Below, in pieces: positions 24,901-34,627 of a DNA stretch of 64,000 nt; within the stretch, counting starts at the first letter, position 1; every line of letters starts with the position of its first letter. Origin of the DNA: Blattamonas nauphoetae (Eukaryota; Preaxostyla; Oxymonadida); assembly GCA_033064195.1 (NCBI GenBank), contig JARBJD010000032.1:340069-404068 (forward strand), given 5' to 3'. Below the pieces are notes generated by a model. It worked only from the letters and a program-made list of their open reading frames with translations, ran no database searches and was not told the DNA's origin. A program made the translations under genes and the position numbers.

Positions 24901-27900
24901 ATGCAGGAATCCATCGACGTGAAATCTTTACAACGTACAAAGGACTAAAAGATTTACTAGCAACTGTCAACGAGACCCACAATTCTCATTTACAGAGAGT
25001 GGCTGACTACCCGATGAATGCTGGAGTTTGTGATGACGATTCCGACTATGTCAATGATATCACCATCATCTCCCAACATCAATTTCCGGAACACACACAA
25101 TCGAACAGTGGCGAGCCTTCAGGAGACTTCGATATGCCATCTCTGAATGATCTTCAACTCCCTCGAACACTCCAAATGAATCCTGCATCGCAGGATCGCC
25201 TTGAACGAATGTCGATTGCTCTCTTTGCTCGGAACCTGCTCTGGTTCCTCCAATACGAGAACGAGCTGCCTTTCGATGATCATCAATACGTCGATCAGTT
25301 CTTCAATGAATTCCTTAACAATTTGAATCCTGAAGATGTTGTTCATCGCTCGTTCGTCGACTTCATGAACGCGACAGGTCTGCTCTCTCAACGGAACTTT
25401 GGGCTGGAACATGACGAGTTTAAGAAGAGACTGGAGGACGAGAAGGCTGCAGAGGAGAGTGGGACTCGAACACTGCGGATGATGAAGGAGAAGTCCTCTC
25501 TTTTCTCACAGGTGACTCCACGGATCAATCCTTTCATGAATCCATCTCTCTTCGAACAACTCAAGACGCTAGAGTTTGGTGTATTTCTTCTGGTGTGGGC
25601 TTCAACGGAACTCCTGTGCAAAGCGGCAGGTGCAACTCCACGGAAACGTGAAAGCGAGCAGAAGGTTGAAAATGAAGAGAAGGATGAAAGTGAAGAGAAG
25701 GATGAAAGTGAAGAGAAGGATGAAAGTGAAGAGAAGGATGAAAGTGAAGAGGAGGATGAAAATGAGAAGGAGGCTGAAAGCGAACAGAAGGTTGAAAGCG
25801 AGAAGAAGGCAGAAAGTGAGAAAAAGACGGCCAGTTGTCTGAATGTAGCTCGTGCATCTATTTTCGGGCCCTCACCTCGCTGGCTGACGTCGACAGACGT
25901 TCGGACGAACAGAGGACTTTCATTCTTGTGGGGTGGAGTTCTGGAAAGTGAGAAGACTGAAATGTTGACGGAAGTTGCCAAATCGAACCACAGCAGAATC
26001 ATGACGTTTAAGACGGACCAAATATTCTTCAATGAATCTCTGGATGCAGCTTGGGACAACATCACAGCGTTGATTCCAGTACTCTCGGCTTACAACGAAG
26101 AGGGAAGACAACTCTCGAAGTTAAGTTCAGTGTTTTCTTTGCTAGTAAGGATGGATGCAGCAATGATCCAAAAAATAAATGAACAAATACCTTTCGTAGC
26201 TGTGTCGCCCTTCATGGAGCTCATCGTGCAATCTGAAGTCGTCTCCGCATTTGCTCGACTGATGACTCAAACCGATTACGACAAGTTCAAGACTCGTCTG
26301 GAGCGTCCTGGATACAACTTCCCCAAATTTGTGGAAGAACCACTTGTTTGTGTGTCATTCCTTCTGAATATTGCAACCCCGATCCGTTTCAATACAACGA
26401 CCACATCCATTAGCATCAAATTCACACGATCCATCAATGAACAACATTTCTCGACATACTCACCAGTGTTTGAAACAGCTTCAGAGATTGTTACTTCAAT
26501 ACCGATGCTGTCGTTCCCCAACCTCTCGAACAAAAGCGTAGATGGCACCCAATTTCCAAAGATCCTCTCCATAACAGATCGAGGAGAGTCAGATTTCTAT
26601 GCCGAAGACCTTCAGGTTTTGGGGGTTACATTGGAAGGAATTGACTCATTGATCGTTTCAAGAGGGAAAGAAGCAAGAAGTGAAACGATCTTCATGCCGA
26701 TTCAAGCAACTTGTTCTGAAAAACACTCACTGGTGGACAAAGGTATTGAACTCATCCAACAATTGCTGTTCCAGACAATGCGTCATTTGGAGCCGTCCGA
26801 AGGAGTTGTCGCACTGTACAATTATGCAACCACGCAGCAAAAGCCTATATTTCCTCCGCAGACTAAGATTCTGGGGTTCCACATGGTGTCGTCTCTCCTG
26901 GAGTTCGGAGATAACATTCTGTCGAACATGCCGAGCATTTTGCGCCATCGCGACAATCCACTCGTGACATCAACCGAGCCACAGCCCACGATGTCCACGC
27001 ATTCCATCACCGAGAAGCTCCTCGCGAATCTCCCACCATATCCGGAATTCTCGGTGGAACACGATCCATGGAAGCCAAAACTCCCCACTGTGACCAACCC
27101 CAATGATCCAAACTTCATTTTGCCCTTCCGATGGTCCCACTTTTACGCTGTCTTTCTGAAAACATCAGCCGTTGGATCATTCCATTTCATCGAACCAGCT
27201 ATAATCAAGGATGATGAGAAGAAAACGAAGGATTGGCGAGATGGAATGATTCGCAGAACGATACATGAACTCCATCGAATCGGATTTGGTCCTGATGACC
27301 TGTGTGAGTCAGAAAAGGAGAGAATCGAGACATTTTCAAGCTTCCTCCTCTCCACAGCCATCTCGTGTCAAAGGAACGAATTCTTGAAGATGGACCCGAT
27401 GTCCACCACTGGAACAGATGATGCTGATTTTATCGAGCTTATTCAATCAATCATTGGGACTGACAAATCTGAAACCGCCGAAACTCTTCTCGCCTCGCTC
27501 AGTGACATCACATCAACCATGATAATATCCATTGGTGATGAGCGTCTCGGATTCTTGAACAGCCTGTGCAGACACCCTTCCATCGAAGCAAGACTGCACA
27601 CCGTTCACTATGTCATGACGCAATTTGTCCAGAAGCGAGTCGGGAATCCAGTACAGGAATCCCTCTCTGTGCTTCAGAGCAAGAAAGATGGTGGAGAGTT
27701 CCGAGTTCCAGCCAGAAGCGATCTTTCAGCGATACTACACTGCGGAACGGTTCTTCTGGACCATCTCACAACATCTTCTTCCCCTCCCTCCGAACCATCT
27801 CCTTCCAAACCCCCTCCCTCCGAACCACTTCCTCGTTCAAGAACGCTGCGAATCCCTTTGCATTCGTTTATTCTAGCGAAATATGGCTTTTCTGATTCGA

Positions 27901-29828
27901 TCCCTGCTCTGTACGAGCTTGGACGGGATCAATTGGGGAAGGAAGTGATGAATGTTGTCCCAGCCCCACTCAATCATTGGCACCCGTGTCGAGTTGTGAT
28001 TGATCCTTCATTCTTCCCGCAGAAAAATTCACAAGCGGAGTCTTTGACACTATTCACCACATTCATCCATCGCCTGTTCGACAATCCATTCATTCCTGTC
28101 ACAACATCTCTCTCGACAGACTTTCCAGACAGTACTCATGATGGCACATTCCTTCTCTCTCAGATTCAGAAGATCGAAAACATACTCACCTCGCTCAATC
28201 TCAAGGAGAAACCAGCCATGCAGACACTGGTTTCCAAACTTACGAACATTGTAAAGACAAAACAGGCCTCGGCTGTTTTCCCACTCCTCCCCGAAATCAT
28301 TGCCTCCATCAAACCGGATCTCCCCCCACAAGAACGATCCGATCACCAACAACAAACCCTCTCATCAGACCAAATGAAGGAACTGCTTACAGCCATCAAA
28401 TCAATCGAGGCAGCAGCACAACAACCAACACTCCTATTTGCTCGAGCTGGGAGTGATTTCTTCAAGCTAACAAACAAAGGTCGCACAGAATTTGTGAACA
28501 CGAAGGCAGAATCTCACACTTTCCCGATTCCGTTCAGCACAACATACAAAGAAATGGAACTCCAAAAAGAAATGAAACGATTATTCCATCCTTTGACAGA
28601 ACTTCTGCCCACTCGCTTTCTGGAAGGGTGTCTGAAACTCAATATTCCTCAGAATAACCCAAAAATGGAACAAGGTGAGATTTCATCATCGAAGGATGAA
28701 GCAGGAAACGGGATTGGAGAAACAACGAACGCGACGATCTTGAAACTTGCGAAGACTTGGAAAACTCCTCTGTTCGTGTTTGTTGTCGATGAGGATCCGT
28801 CCAGCCAGCCGAGTCTGCCCATGTCACCTCTTTCGTCAAAGGACAACACTCGATGTAGGATTATGCGACAGAGAAGCCTTGCAGATGTTCTTTGGATCCT
28901 TTTCCTGACTCGCATTTTGCGTGAAGTGATGGCTCTCCCGCTCAACACAAAAGTCGACATCACTGACATCACTTCCTCTCTCGTTCCATTCTTCACAAAT
29001 GCTTTCAGCCAAGCATGGAGCTCTAAGAAACAATCGCCCGAATCCATTCAACTCTTATCTCCCAAACCCGATCCAGCTAAATCTCCCAAATCCGATCCAG
29101 CTAAATCTCCCAAACCCGATCCAGTTGAATCTCCCAAACCCGATCCAGTTGAATCTCCCAAACCCGATCCAGTTGAATCTCCCAAAATCTTTGAAACACT
29201 TCTCGACGATCTCATCGCTGTTCAATCCACACCAAACATCAAGACCGACGACATGATTCCCAAAGTCGGTCTCGAGCTTCTCGTCTTGGCATATCCGCAC
29301 CTGAAAGTCGAAAAACATGTCTTTCTCCTTTCACGTCTCCTGATGCTCTGCCCGTCTGATCAAGAAGGTCAGTCGCGATTGGATCTGCTCATCCTCCACT
29401 CATCGCCAGAAATCGGACTCCCTGCTCTGACTTTCTATTTCGAGCTTTTGCGCTCAGACACGCTAAAAGTGATACTCAAAGATGCGGCCATTTGCAATGG
29501 TTTTACACCCGCCACGGTTTGCACTCACATGTTGCATGCACTCTATCTCATCATCGAACATAACCGTGAAGAGGACTTCATAGAAACGAAGAATCAACTG
29601 TCATTCGTATTACGACTTTTCGAAGCTATAAAAGCAATTCTTGACAATACCGAACACACATTATTCGATGCAAAACACAAAGAAACACTTGAAGCACTCC
29701 ATAATCGGGCTCAGGAGATCAGAAATGGGAATTCAAAATCCAAAAAACGCCTGATTGTTCTGGGAGATATTCGCTCAAGGATAGAATTGCTTATAACGGA
29801 ACTCAATCAAACCCAAACGACGAATTAG
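21954..29828 (+). CDS. Giant P-loop NTPase with RHS/Crinkler-like N-terminal module, 2624 residues
   Basis: One intronless frame of 7.9 kb; the ATG at 21954 is chosen over an upstream TTG in frame. Order of parts: an acidic Ser-rich start; a coiled coil of 21-residue repeats (LKQTKTQLKQRDETIKQQDVE type, about 48-110); then a segment reading GYVFFSKNWLKNHL, YNVILHRLLNYILKH, Walker A GDQGIGKTS (about 215-223), a Walker B-like FIHILDDC and IIFTSPDKDR. The layout resembles the ATPase modules of trypanosome RHS proteins and Crinkler effectors; I know it from those families, and this match is inference. The rest is helical with inserted low-complexity repeats: EEKDES units near 1230 and PKPDPVES units near 2370. 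No nuclease or other effector domain is evident. The gene lies between two 77-bp direct repeats. Confidence 0.7.
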   Translation: MSQNQSSSSSPVDPIDENDIPSSTESDELSEIEREIPPEEARRAMKELKQTKKQLKQRDKTIKQQDVELKQTKTQLKQRDETIKQQDVELKQTKTQLQQRDEKLKQKQRREANKTIVDSQSYTITQIKSILQQLFSKLRDHIKDPIDAFRFLPDGYVFFSKNWLKNHLAIVSTPLLYRPIYNVILHRLLNYILKHFGDHKNPSKGHPGAVFFISGDQGIGKTSLMLLLMSALSELLIVFLYRKGSDQDSHTVYHTVDGREVEFIQKVEMEPNTPCFIHILDDCLPTDHIEPNHLYIIFTSPDKDRLAIGANSRLIRCFFRLPTFSLAENAVAMVGCTPTVPLSLLSPEDMELHAEEQNTLISIEREKEENARRIPSETKTVTITPKQQFAKDFLKEIINKKGQIPSTLAIYVNIIVAHLFKAPILDQNESKVFQDFLVDVNVKNDWSTIKKRLTDDAGQQFENLRDNTDSIVDHITKCVETDESILEFFLPLFRTVLDTRKLPSEERFNNFIVSWINCLDVHPRLHDKEAPIVKKVLIQLMLSDWSKPVKLSKQAKELNKKEKPNMKKEELDMEKDKKKTDALFDFILKCLQQRPDAQPQVDRVATRIQETLPSHQSPTEDILISQLKELQIPSTAQDADDDSFVTQLKNLKKHFEEPDLADGNARKKLLQKVEEMRPLRPKETIEASPAPKTTGASPAPKTTGASPKDEEKELRNSLLDTLIDILITPPSYDSSQHVRQSLFVLQQENLTSTDNTVRDWLPSLLPASNEGLSETAQLQIIVTELVKHLHVTEEKQSSQPSTQSSTPFVQRKMAWIACDLLTTIVDSEHKTVSALLQTVKKKICDLRDQLSFVVMMDGHFVIARNMNILVTPHSILKGLSERAEETPALSLDEERRKVFSRNLRDVGLSEWIQTATETILELNDTPETKKTPFEKVSDSVESNLDAIINKFNNTHKQSPNSVVTSKWLAIVRSLMNTILFLIDAGIHRREIFTTYKGLKDLLATVNETHNSHLQRVADYPMNAGVCDDDSDYVNDITIISQHQFPEHTQSNSGEPSGDFDMPSLNDLQLPRTLQMNPASQDRLERMSIALFARNLLWFLQYENELPFDDHQYVDQFFNEFLNNLNPEDVVHRSFVDFMNATGLLSQRNFGLEHDEFKKRLEDEKAAEESGTRTLRMMKEKSSLFSQVTPRINPFMNPSLFEQLKTLEFGVFLLVWASTELLCKAAGATPRKRESEQKVENEEKDESEEKDESEEKDESEEKDESEEEDENEKEAESEQKVESEKKAESEKKTASCLNVARASIFGPSPRWLTSTDVRTNRGLSFLWGGVLESEKTEMLTEVAKSNHSRIMTFKTDQIFFNESLDAAWDNITALIPVLSAYNEEGRQLSKLSSVFSLLVRMDAAMIQKINEQIPFVAVSPFMELIVQSEVVSAFARLMTQTDYDKFKTRLERPGYNFPKFVEEPLVCVSFLLNIATPIRFNTTTTSISIKFTRSINEQHFSTYSPVFETASEIVTSIPMLSFPNLSNKSVDGTQFPKILSITDRGESDFYAEDLQVLGVTLEGIDSLIVSRGKEARSETIFMPIQATCSEKHSLVDKGIELIQQLLFQTMRHLEPSEGVVALYNYATTQQKPIFPPQTKILGFHMVSSLLEFGDNILSNMPSILRHRDNPLVTSTEPQPTMSTHSITEKLLANLPPYPEFSVEHDPWKPKLPTVTNPNDPNFILPFRWSHFYAVFLKTSAVGSFHFIEPAIIKDDEKKTKDWRDGMIRRTIHELHRIGFGPDDLCESEKERIETFSSFLLSTAISCQRNEFLKMDPMSTTGTDDADFIELIQSIIGTDKSETAETLLASLSDITSTMIISIGDERLGFLNSLCRHPSIEARLHTVHYVMTQFVQKRVGNPVQESLSVLQSKKDGGEFRVPARSDLSAILHCGTVLLDHLTTSSSPPSEPSPSKPPPSEPLPRSRTLRIPLHSFILAKYGFSDSIPALYELGRDQLGKEVMNVVPAPLNHWHPCRVVIDPSFFPQKNSQAESLTLFTTFIHRLFDNPFIPVTTSLSTDFPDSTHDGTFLLSQIQKIENILTSLNLKEKPAMQTLVSKLTNIVKTKQASAVFPLLPEIIASIKPDLPPQERSDHQQQTLSSDQMKELLTAIKSIEAAAQQPTLLFARAGSDFFKLTNKGRTEFVNTKAESHTFPIPFSTTYKEMELQKEMKRLFHPLTELLPTRFLEGCLKLNIPQNNPKMEQGEISSSKDEAGNGIGETTNATILKLAKTWKTPLFVFVVDEDPSSQPSLPMSPLSSKDNTRCRIMRQRSLADVLWILFLTRILREVMALPLNTKVDITDITSSLVPFFTNAFSQAWSSKKQSPESIQLLSPKPDPAKSPKSDPAKSPKPDPVESPKPDPVESPKPDPVESPKIFETLLDDLIAVQSTPNIKTDDMIPKVGLELLVLAYPHLKVEKHVFLLSRLLMLCPSDQEGQSRLDLLILHSSPEIGLPALTFYFELLRSDTLKVILKDAAICNGFTPATVCTHMLHALYLIIEHNREEDFIETKNQLSFVLRLFEAIKAILDNTEHTLFDAKHKETLEALHNRAQEIRNGNSKSKKRLIVLGDIRSRIELLITELNQTQTTN

Positions 29829-30063
29829 TCTTTGGTGGTGATGGAAGTGTGAAAACGACAAGAATAACACGAAACTCCAGACTCGGGTGAATATCTTCTC
29901 TTCATTTTCATTTCACATCGGATTTATGTGGCAAACATCAAATAGTTTCAGTTAATCAAATGAACGATATCAAGAGAGAAAGCAGTAATGATATTTGACA
30001 ATCAATAGACAGACAGAAAACAATGCCTTCGGTTCTCTCCTCCCAATTGAACTTTATGCACTG

Positions 30064-30140
30064 AAATCAAAACGGTGAAGCATCCCGATTTACTTTGTTC
30101 TTCGTGAATTACCTTGCACTTTTCACAGCACATCTTCAAC
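30064..30140 (+). repeat. 77-bp direct repeat, copy B
   Basis: Second copy of the repeat at 21661-21737, about 95% identical and in the same orientation. It ends 33 nt before the start codon of the SMYD-type gene. Sequence similarity stops abruptly on both sides. Confidence 0.9.
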
Positions 30141-30173
30141 GACCCAACCTCTTTTTTTGAAGCGATCAGGGCG

Positions 30174-31622
30174 ATGCAAAAACAGACGCCGCTGTTTACC
30201 CTTGCGGAAACAGAGAAGAAGGGACGATGTGTGGTTGCAGTGTGTCCAATTCAGGCGAACACGATTATTTTATGTGAACCGTCGATTGCGACAGTGATGT
30301 ACACAACATCGAGAACATCATTCTGTGCGTACTGTACGGATAGCCTTCCAAACACAAGTTTGACACATTCATGATGCACTTTCGCCGTTCTTTTTTGTGA
30401 TGATTCACTTGGATATTGATTTTTTGTTATTTTAGCAGAATAATTCTCCTTTTTGTCTCATGATTATTTCTGGTGTTTTCTGTGACAGCAACTCAACTGG
30501 CATGCCCTGACTGCAAGAAGATCTTTTATTGCTCGAAAAAGTGTTTCCGTGCAGATCAACTTCTGCACAAGTTTGAGTGTCGGGCGTACAAGTCAGCTCG
30601 CGCTGAATTCATTCAAGATTCGGATGCTGTGCATCTGCTGCGGATGATGTCAGTGTTTGCATACAACGAAGCTCACTCGACGCGATTGTACTCTGATTCG
30701 TTCCCATCTCTGCCTCCATTTAACACGTTAACGCCTCTTCAAAAGCTGTTTGATCTGACGGGACATGAAGGATCGTTCACGGGAGAATACGAGACGAATC
30801 AACGGCCGATCTGTGAGGAAGCGCTGTCTTACTTGAAGTATCAGGAAGTGCGTGGGATGTTCGAGAATGTGTTGAAATATGGACTTCACGAGAACAGGTG
30901 TACGATCTGTGGAAAATCGCGACACACACTGCCCGGGCAGGCACGGCATGTGTGTTTGCGAAAGGATTCTGCTTGGAAGACACAATGGAGCTTGAGCAAG
31001 CTGGAGTTTGAGGCGATCACCGAAACGCTGATTTGCTCGTGGGAATCGAAGCACGGGAAGCGGAAGCAGTCGGAGAATGAAGAGATTCCGCTGGAAATGA
31101 TGCAGGCGACTTTGGTTCCTCTGTTAATTTCGGCGCAGTCGATTGCAGACTGCAACGCTCACACGATCTTCCGGGACACTGGGTTCGGGCTGTTCCACAT
31201 GGGATCGATGTTCAACCACGCGTGCTGTCCCAACAGTGCGTTTTGTCACGATCGGCGGGGGCGGATTATTGTTGTGACGCTTCGTCCGATCCGGACGGCG
31301 GAAGAAATCACAGTTGACTATTCGGAACTGTGCATTGCGATGGATCGTCGGCAGAAGGAGCTGAAGGGAACATACCACTTTGATTGTCGATGCCCGCGGT
31401 GTGTACGGACGACTCTGAACCGATTGGGAAGTGGAACGCGAAACAAGACTTGGGCCGCAGTTGTTCGCGCTGAGGAGGAGTTTGAACGGAAGCAAGGAAG
31501 GATGGGGGCTGAAGAGGCGGATATGGTTGATTCTCTCTTTTTTATCAATCTACAACCACTTCCTTCCTCTATCTCTCCATTTCTCTCAGGATCAATGTAT
31601 TCATTCTTCAACATGTGAGTAG
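30174..31622 (+). CDS. SMYD-type SET/MYND lysine methyltransferase
   Basis: Three exons join in frame to 417 residues: 30174-30357, 30489-31525 and 31590-31622. The 131-nt first intron is the longest I found here; the second is 64 nt. The MYND zinc finger is split by intron 1: FCAYC, then CPDCKKIFYCSKKCF and LLHKFEC. The SET domain shows GLFHMGSMFNHACCPNSAF (NHxCxPN, about residue 303), EITVDYSEL (about 334) and the post-SET cysteines FDCRCPRC. These are the S-adenosylmethionine- and substrate-binding landmarks of SMYD enzymes, which methylate lysines on histones and other proteins. The SET domain is interrupted by the MYND finger, as usual for the class. The specific target cannot be inferred. 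Confidence 0.88.
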
Positions 31623-31660
31623 GCCATCCAATCCCTCTATCGTACGCCTTCTAGTCTGAG

Positions 31661-32280
31661 ATGAAACAAATGTGCTCCAATACGACCAAAGACGGAGGAG
31701 CCATCACATTCGGTTTGCCTCTCTCGCTTCTTCACTTTTAGACGACTTTTTATCTTCAAAGTTGCCCATCTTCAGTCATATTTTAACTGTCATCGATCAG
31801 ATCGGGAAAGTGACTGAAAAGAAGTGGAAAGAAGCAGAGGAGAGAAAAACAAGGAAGGCTCAATACGATGAGATGAAGAAAAAGGAGTCCAAGTCACAGA
31901 AAACAGAGGACACCCATGTTCTGGAAGAGTTGGAGGAATCGCAATTGGAGGAAAAGAAGAAAGCCCTGTGGACAGACGGACACCCTCTTTTTGGTATCGA
32001 TGTCGAACACATTCTCATTGGTTTATTCATGATTTCTTTGTTTCTTAATCTCCCAAACATCATTTTTCTGATTATCTTTCTCTCAACTTTTTACAGCTGT
32101 ATCTTGGAGAATGTAGGCATTGCGTACCAAAAACTCTGCATTGTCATCATGATGTTCCTCGTGGATCACACTGCCCCGTGGAAGATCGAAACAACTGTTC
32201 CTTTTCACAACCGAACAAAACATCGCTTCCTTCTCGTCACAAGAGATGAAAGCGAGGTCTCAAATATCTTCTTCGCATAA
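31661..32280 (+). CDS. Small spliced gene of unknown function
   Basis: The ATG at 31661 gives MKQMCSNTTKDGGAIT, followed by a probable 30-nt intron (gtttgc..tttag) into DDFLSSKLPIFSHIL. A Lys/Glu-rich coiled-coil stretch follows (KKWKEAEERKTRKAQYDEMK), then GHPLFGIDVEHIL. Another intron near 32017-32115 is likely, because the unspliced reading becomes an unlikely run of hydrophobic residues. The last part includes WKIETTVPFHNRTKHRF. The end is uncertain: the gene may stop at 32280 or splice again at gtctca (32256) to finish near 32344. It starts 39 nt after the SMYD-type gene on the same strand. No family recognised. Confidence 0.45.
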
Positions 32281-32624
32281 ATAATCTGCTGATTATTTAT
32301 GTACAGCTGACAAATCGCTTATTTTTCCACACAAGTTCAGTTTAGTGAGGAAAGGATCGCAGAATCGTAGTCCAACGTCACGCCAACCAATTCGCTTCTC
32401 GTCCAACGGAGCATCCTCAAGATCACTCCTCATACCCCTCTGTCATCTTTCAGCAAGAATCAACAACTTTGGCGGTCGCATGCTGCTCTCTAATCAAGTC
32501 TCTCAGAAGATGGATTGCCATCTTATCTCCGTTGTTTTTTCATGTTATATGGTCGTCTGCAGAATATCGTTTATTCGTTTGACGTGATTTGTCGCTGATC
32601 CCCATTGGGAGGGGCACAGATTTT
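32281..32624. other. Spacer before the MULE, no clear gene
   Basis: It may hold the last short exon of the preceding gene. A plus-strand frame (32345-32587) lacks any recognisable feature. The MULE end motifs start at about 32625. Confidence 0.35.
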
Positions 32625-32723
32625 TGGACACTTTTGATCGAATTCACCGAAATTTTGACACCTGTCATTTTCACCGAAATTTGGACACCTAAAGTGGTTT
32701 TCAAAACCGGAATTTGGACACCA

Positions 32724-32766
32724 CCGATCAATCGCCACCTCCGTCTCGGAGGTGGCGATTGATCGG
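32724..32766. repeat. Perfect 20-bp-stem hairpin in left MULE end
   Basis: CCGATCAATCGCCACCTCCG is followed by a 3-nt loop (TCT) and its exact reverse complement. The mirror copy lies at 38809-38851 in the right end. Confidence 0.95.
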
Positions 32767-32896
32767 TTTTGGGGATTGCAGACAAGGGATAAATAAGACG
32801 TAGAAATGGCAAAACATGCAGGATTAGCACGAAGGGAGGCGAATCGCGAGGAGAAATTGAGAGAAACTGGTGAAAGAATGAGTACAAATTCAAATA

Positions 32897-34081
32897 TCAA
32901 TAATTCGGTAATACGAGCTGTAAAACGAGGAGAGTATGAAAAAATAAGAGGAGAAACACACTGGCGGGTCATATCACGTGTCACTGTCGATCCCTTTGCA
33001 TAGCCAACGGATCATCGTCCATCTGATTGCGATCGTCAATAATTCGGTAATACGAGCTGTAAAACGAGGAGAGTATGAAAAATAAGAGGAGAAACACACT
33101 GGCGGGTCATATCACGTGTCACTGTCGATCCCTTTGCATAGCCAACGGATCATCGTCCATCTGATTGCGATCGTCAATAATTCGGTAATACGAGCTGTAA
33201 AACGAGGAGAGTATGAAAAATAAGAGGAGAAACACACTGGCGGGTCATATCACGTGTCACTGTCGATCCCTTTGCATAGCCAACGGATCATCGTCCATCT
33301 GATTGCGATCGTCAATAATTCGGTAATACGAGCTGTAAAACGAGGAGAGTATGAAAAATAAGAGGAGAAACACACTGGCGGGTCATATCACGTGTCACTG
33401 TCGATCCCTTTGCATAGCCAACGGATCATCGTCCATCTGATTGCGATCGTCAATAATTCGGTAATACGAGCTGTAAAACGAGGAGAGTATGAAAAAATAA
33501 GAGGAGAAACACACTGGCGGGTCATATCACGTGTCACTGTCGATCCCTTTGCATAGCCAACGGATCATCGTCCATCTGATTGCGATCGTCAATAATTCGG
33601 TAATACGAGCTGTAAAACGAGGAGAGTATGAAAAAATAAGAGGAGAAACACACTGGCGGGTCATATCACGTGTCACTGTCGATCCCTTTGCATAGCCAAC
33701 GGATCATCGTCCATCTGATTGCGATCGTCAATAATTCGGTAATACGAGCTGTAAAACGAGGAGAGTATGAAAAAATAAGAGGAGAAACACACTGGCGGGT
33801 CATATCACGTGTCACTGTCGATCCCTTTGCATAGCCAACGGATCATCGTCCATCTGATTGCGATCGTCAATAATTCGGTAATACGAGCTGTAAAACGAGG
33901 AGAGTATGAAAAAATAAGAGGAGAAACACACTGGCGGGTCATATCACGTGTCACTGTCGATCCCTTTGCATAGCCAACGGATCATCGTCCATCTGATTGC
34001 GATCGTCAATAATTCGGTAATACGAGCTGTAAAACGAGGAGAGTATGAAAAAATAAGAGGAGAAACACACTGGCGGGTCAT
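32897..34081 (+). repeat. Left MULE array, about 8.5 units of 138/139 bp
   Basis: Successive taattcggta marks occur at 32901, 33040, 33178, 33316, 33454, 33593, 33732, 33871 and 34010. Units are almost identical. Three consecutive units are 138 bp because an A run is one base shorter. The array ends inside the unit at gggtcat, where unique sequence begins. Confidence 0.95.
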
Positions 34082-34627
34082 CCCGCTCTTTTCTACGTTG
34101 ATTGCCCGTCGACATGTGTTGGTTTTAGCTTGATCTTCCCCATTGCCTAACAAAGATCTTACTTGTTTGGCGTCCCTGTCTGTCCCCGGTTGACCCACAT
34201 CACCGCTCCAACTTTCGAAACACCCTTCTCATGAAATCGCATGATCGTCCCAATTGACTATTTTTCATTTTTGGGTATAAAGGTACCAAAAAATAGACAC
34301 TTTCGATAGAAGAACATAGGAGAAGTGTTCGATCTCTCAGAAGTTCATCCTTGACGTGAGGTCCCGATGTCCAGGGTTGGGAGCCCATTTCGTGTAGGGC
34401 GTAGAGGCTCTGCTCCTAGGTGCCCATTTTGAAGCCCAAGGCGGCCATACGGTGGGAACAACACTTATCATGGAGCATCCTCGCAATCGCGCCTACACAC
34501 TTACTGGACTGACGGTGTCGATATAGGTTATGAACTTTGAGATTTTCACTTCTCTTTGTTTCTTGATGAATTCCTTTCAATAATACATAATTGTGTGAAT
34601 GTGAGAAAAGGTTTTTTAGAATTGTTC
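34082..34627. other. Non-coding segment inside the MULE, downstream of the transposase
   Basis: About 545 bp between the left array and the transposase stop. It contains gggtataaagg (about 34275) and a GC-rich, hairpin-prone stretch around 34370-34500, richer in GC than its surroundings. No protein frame is convincing. It could be transposon 3' sequence, captured host DNA or an RNA gene; nothing in the sequence decides this. Confidence 0.4.

Noticed and set aside
25388-26065. Minus-strand frame with Ser/Phe-rich repeats inside the NTPase gene
   Set aside because: It is the antisense of the EEKDES coding repeat.
34430-34510. ggcggccatac.. resembling the start of a 5S rRNA
   Set aside because: Only the first ten or so bases fit; the internal control region and the closing stem are absent.
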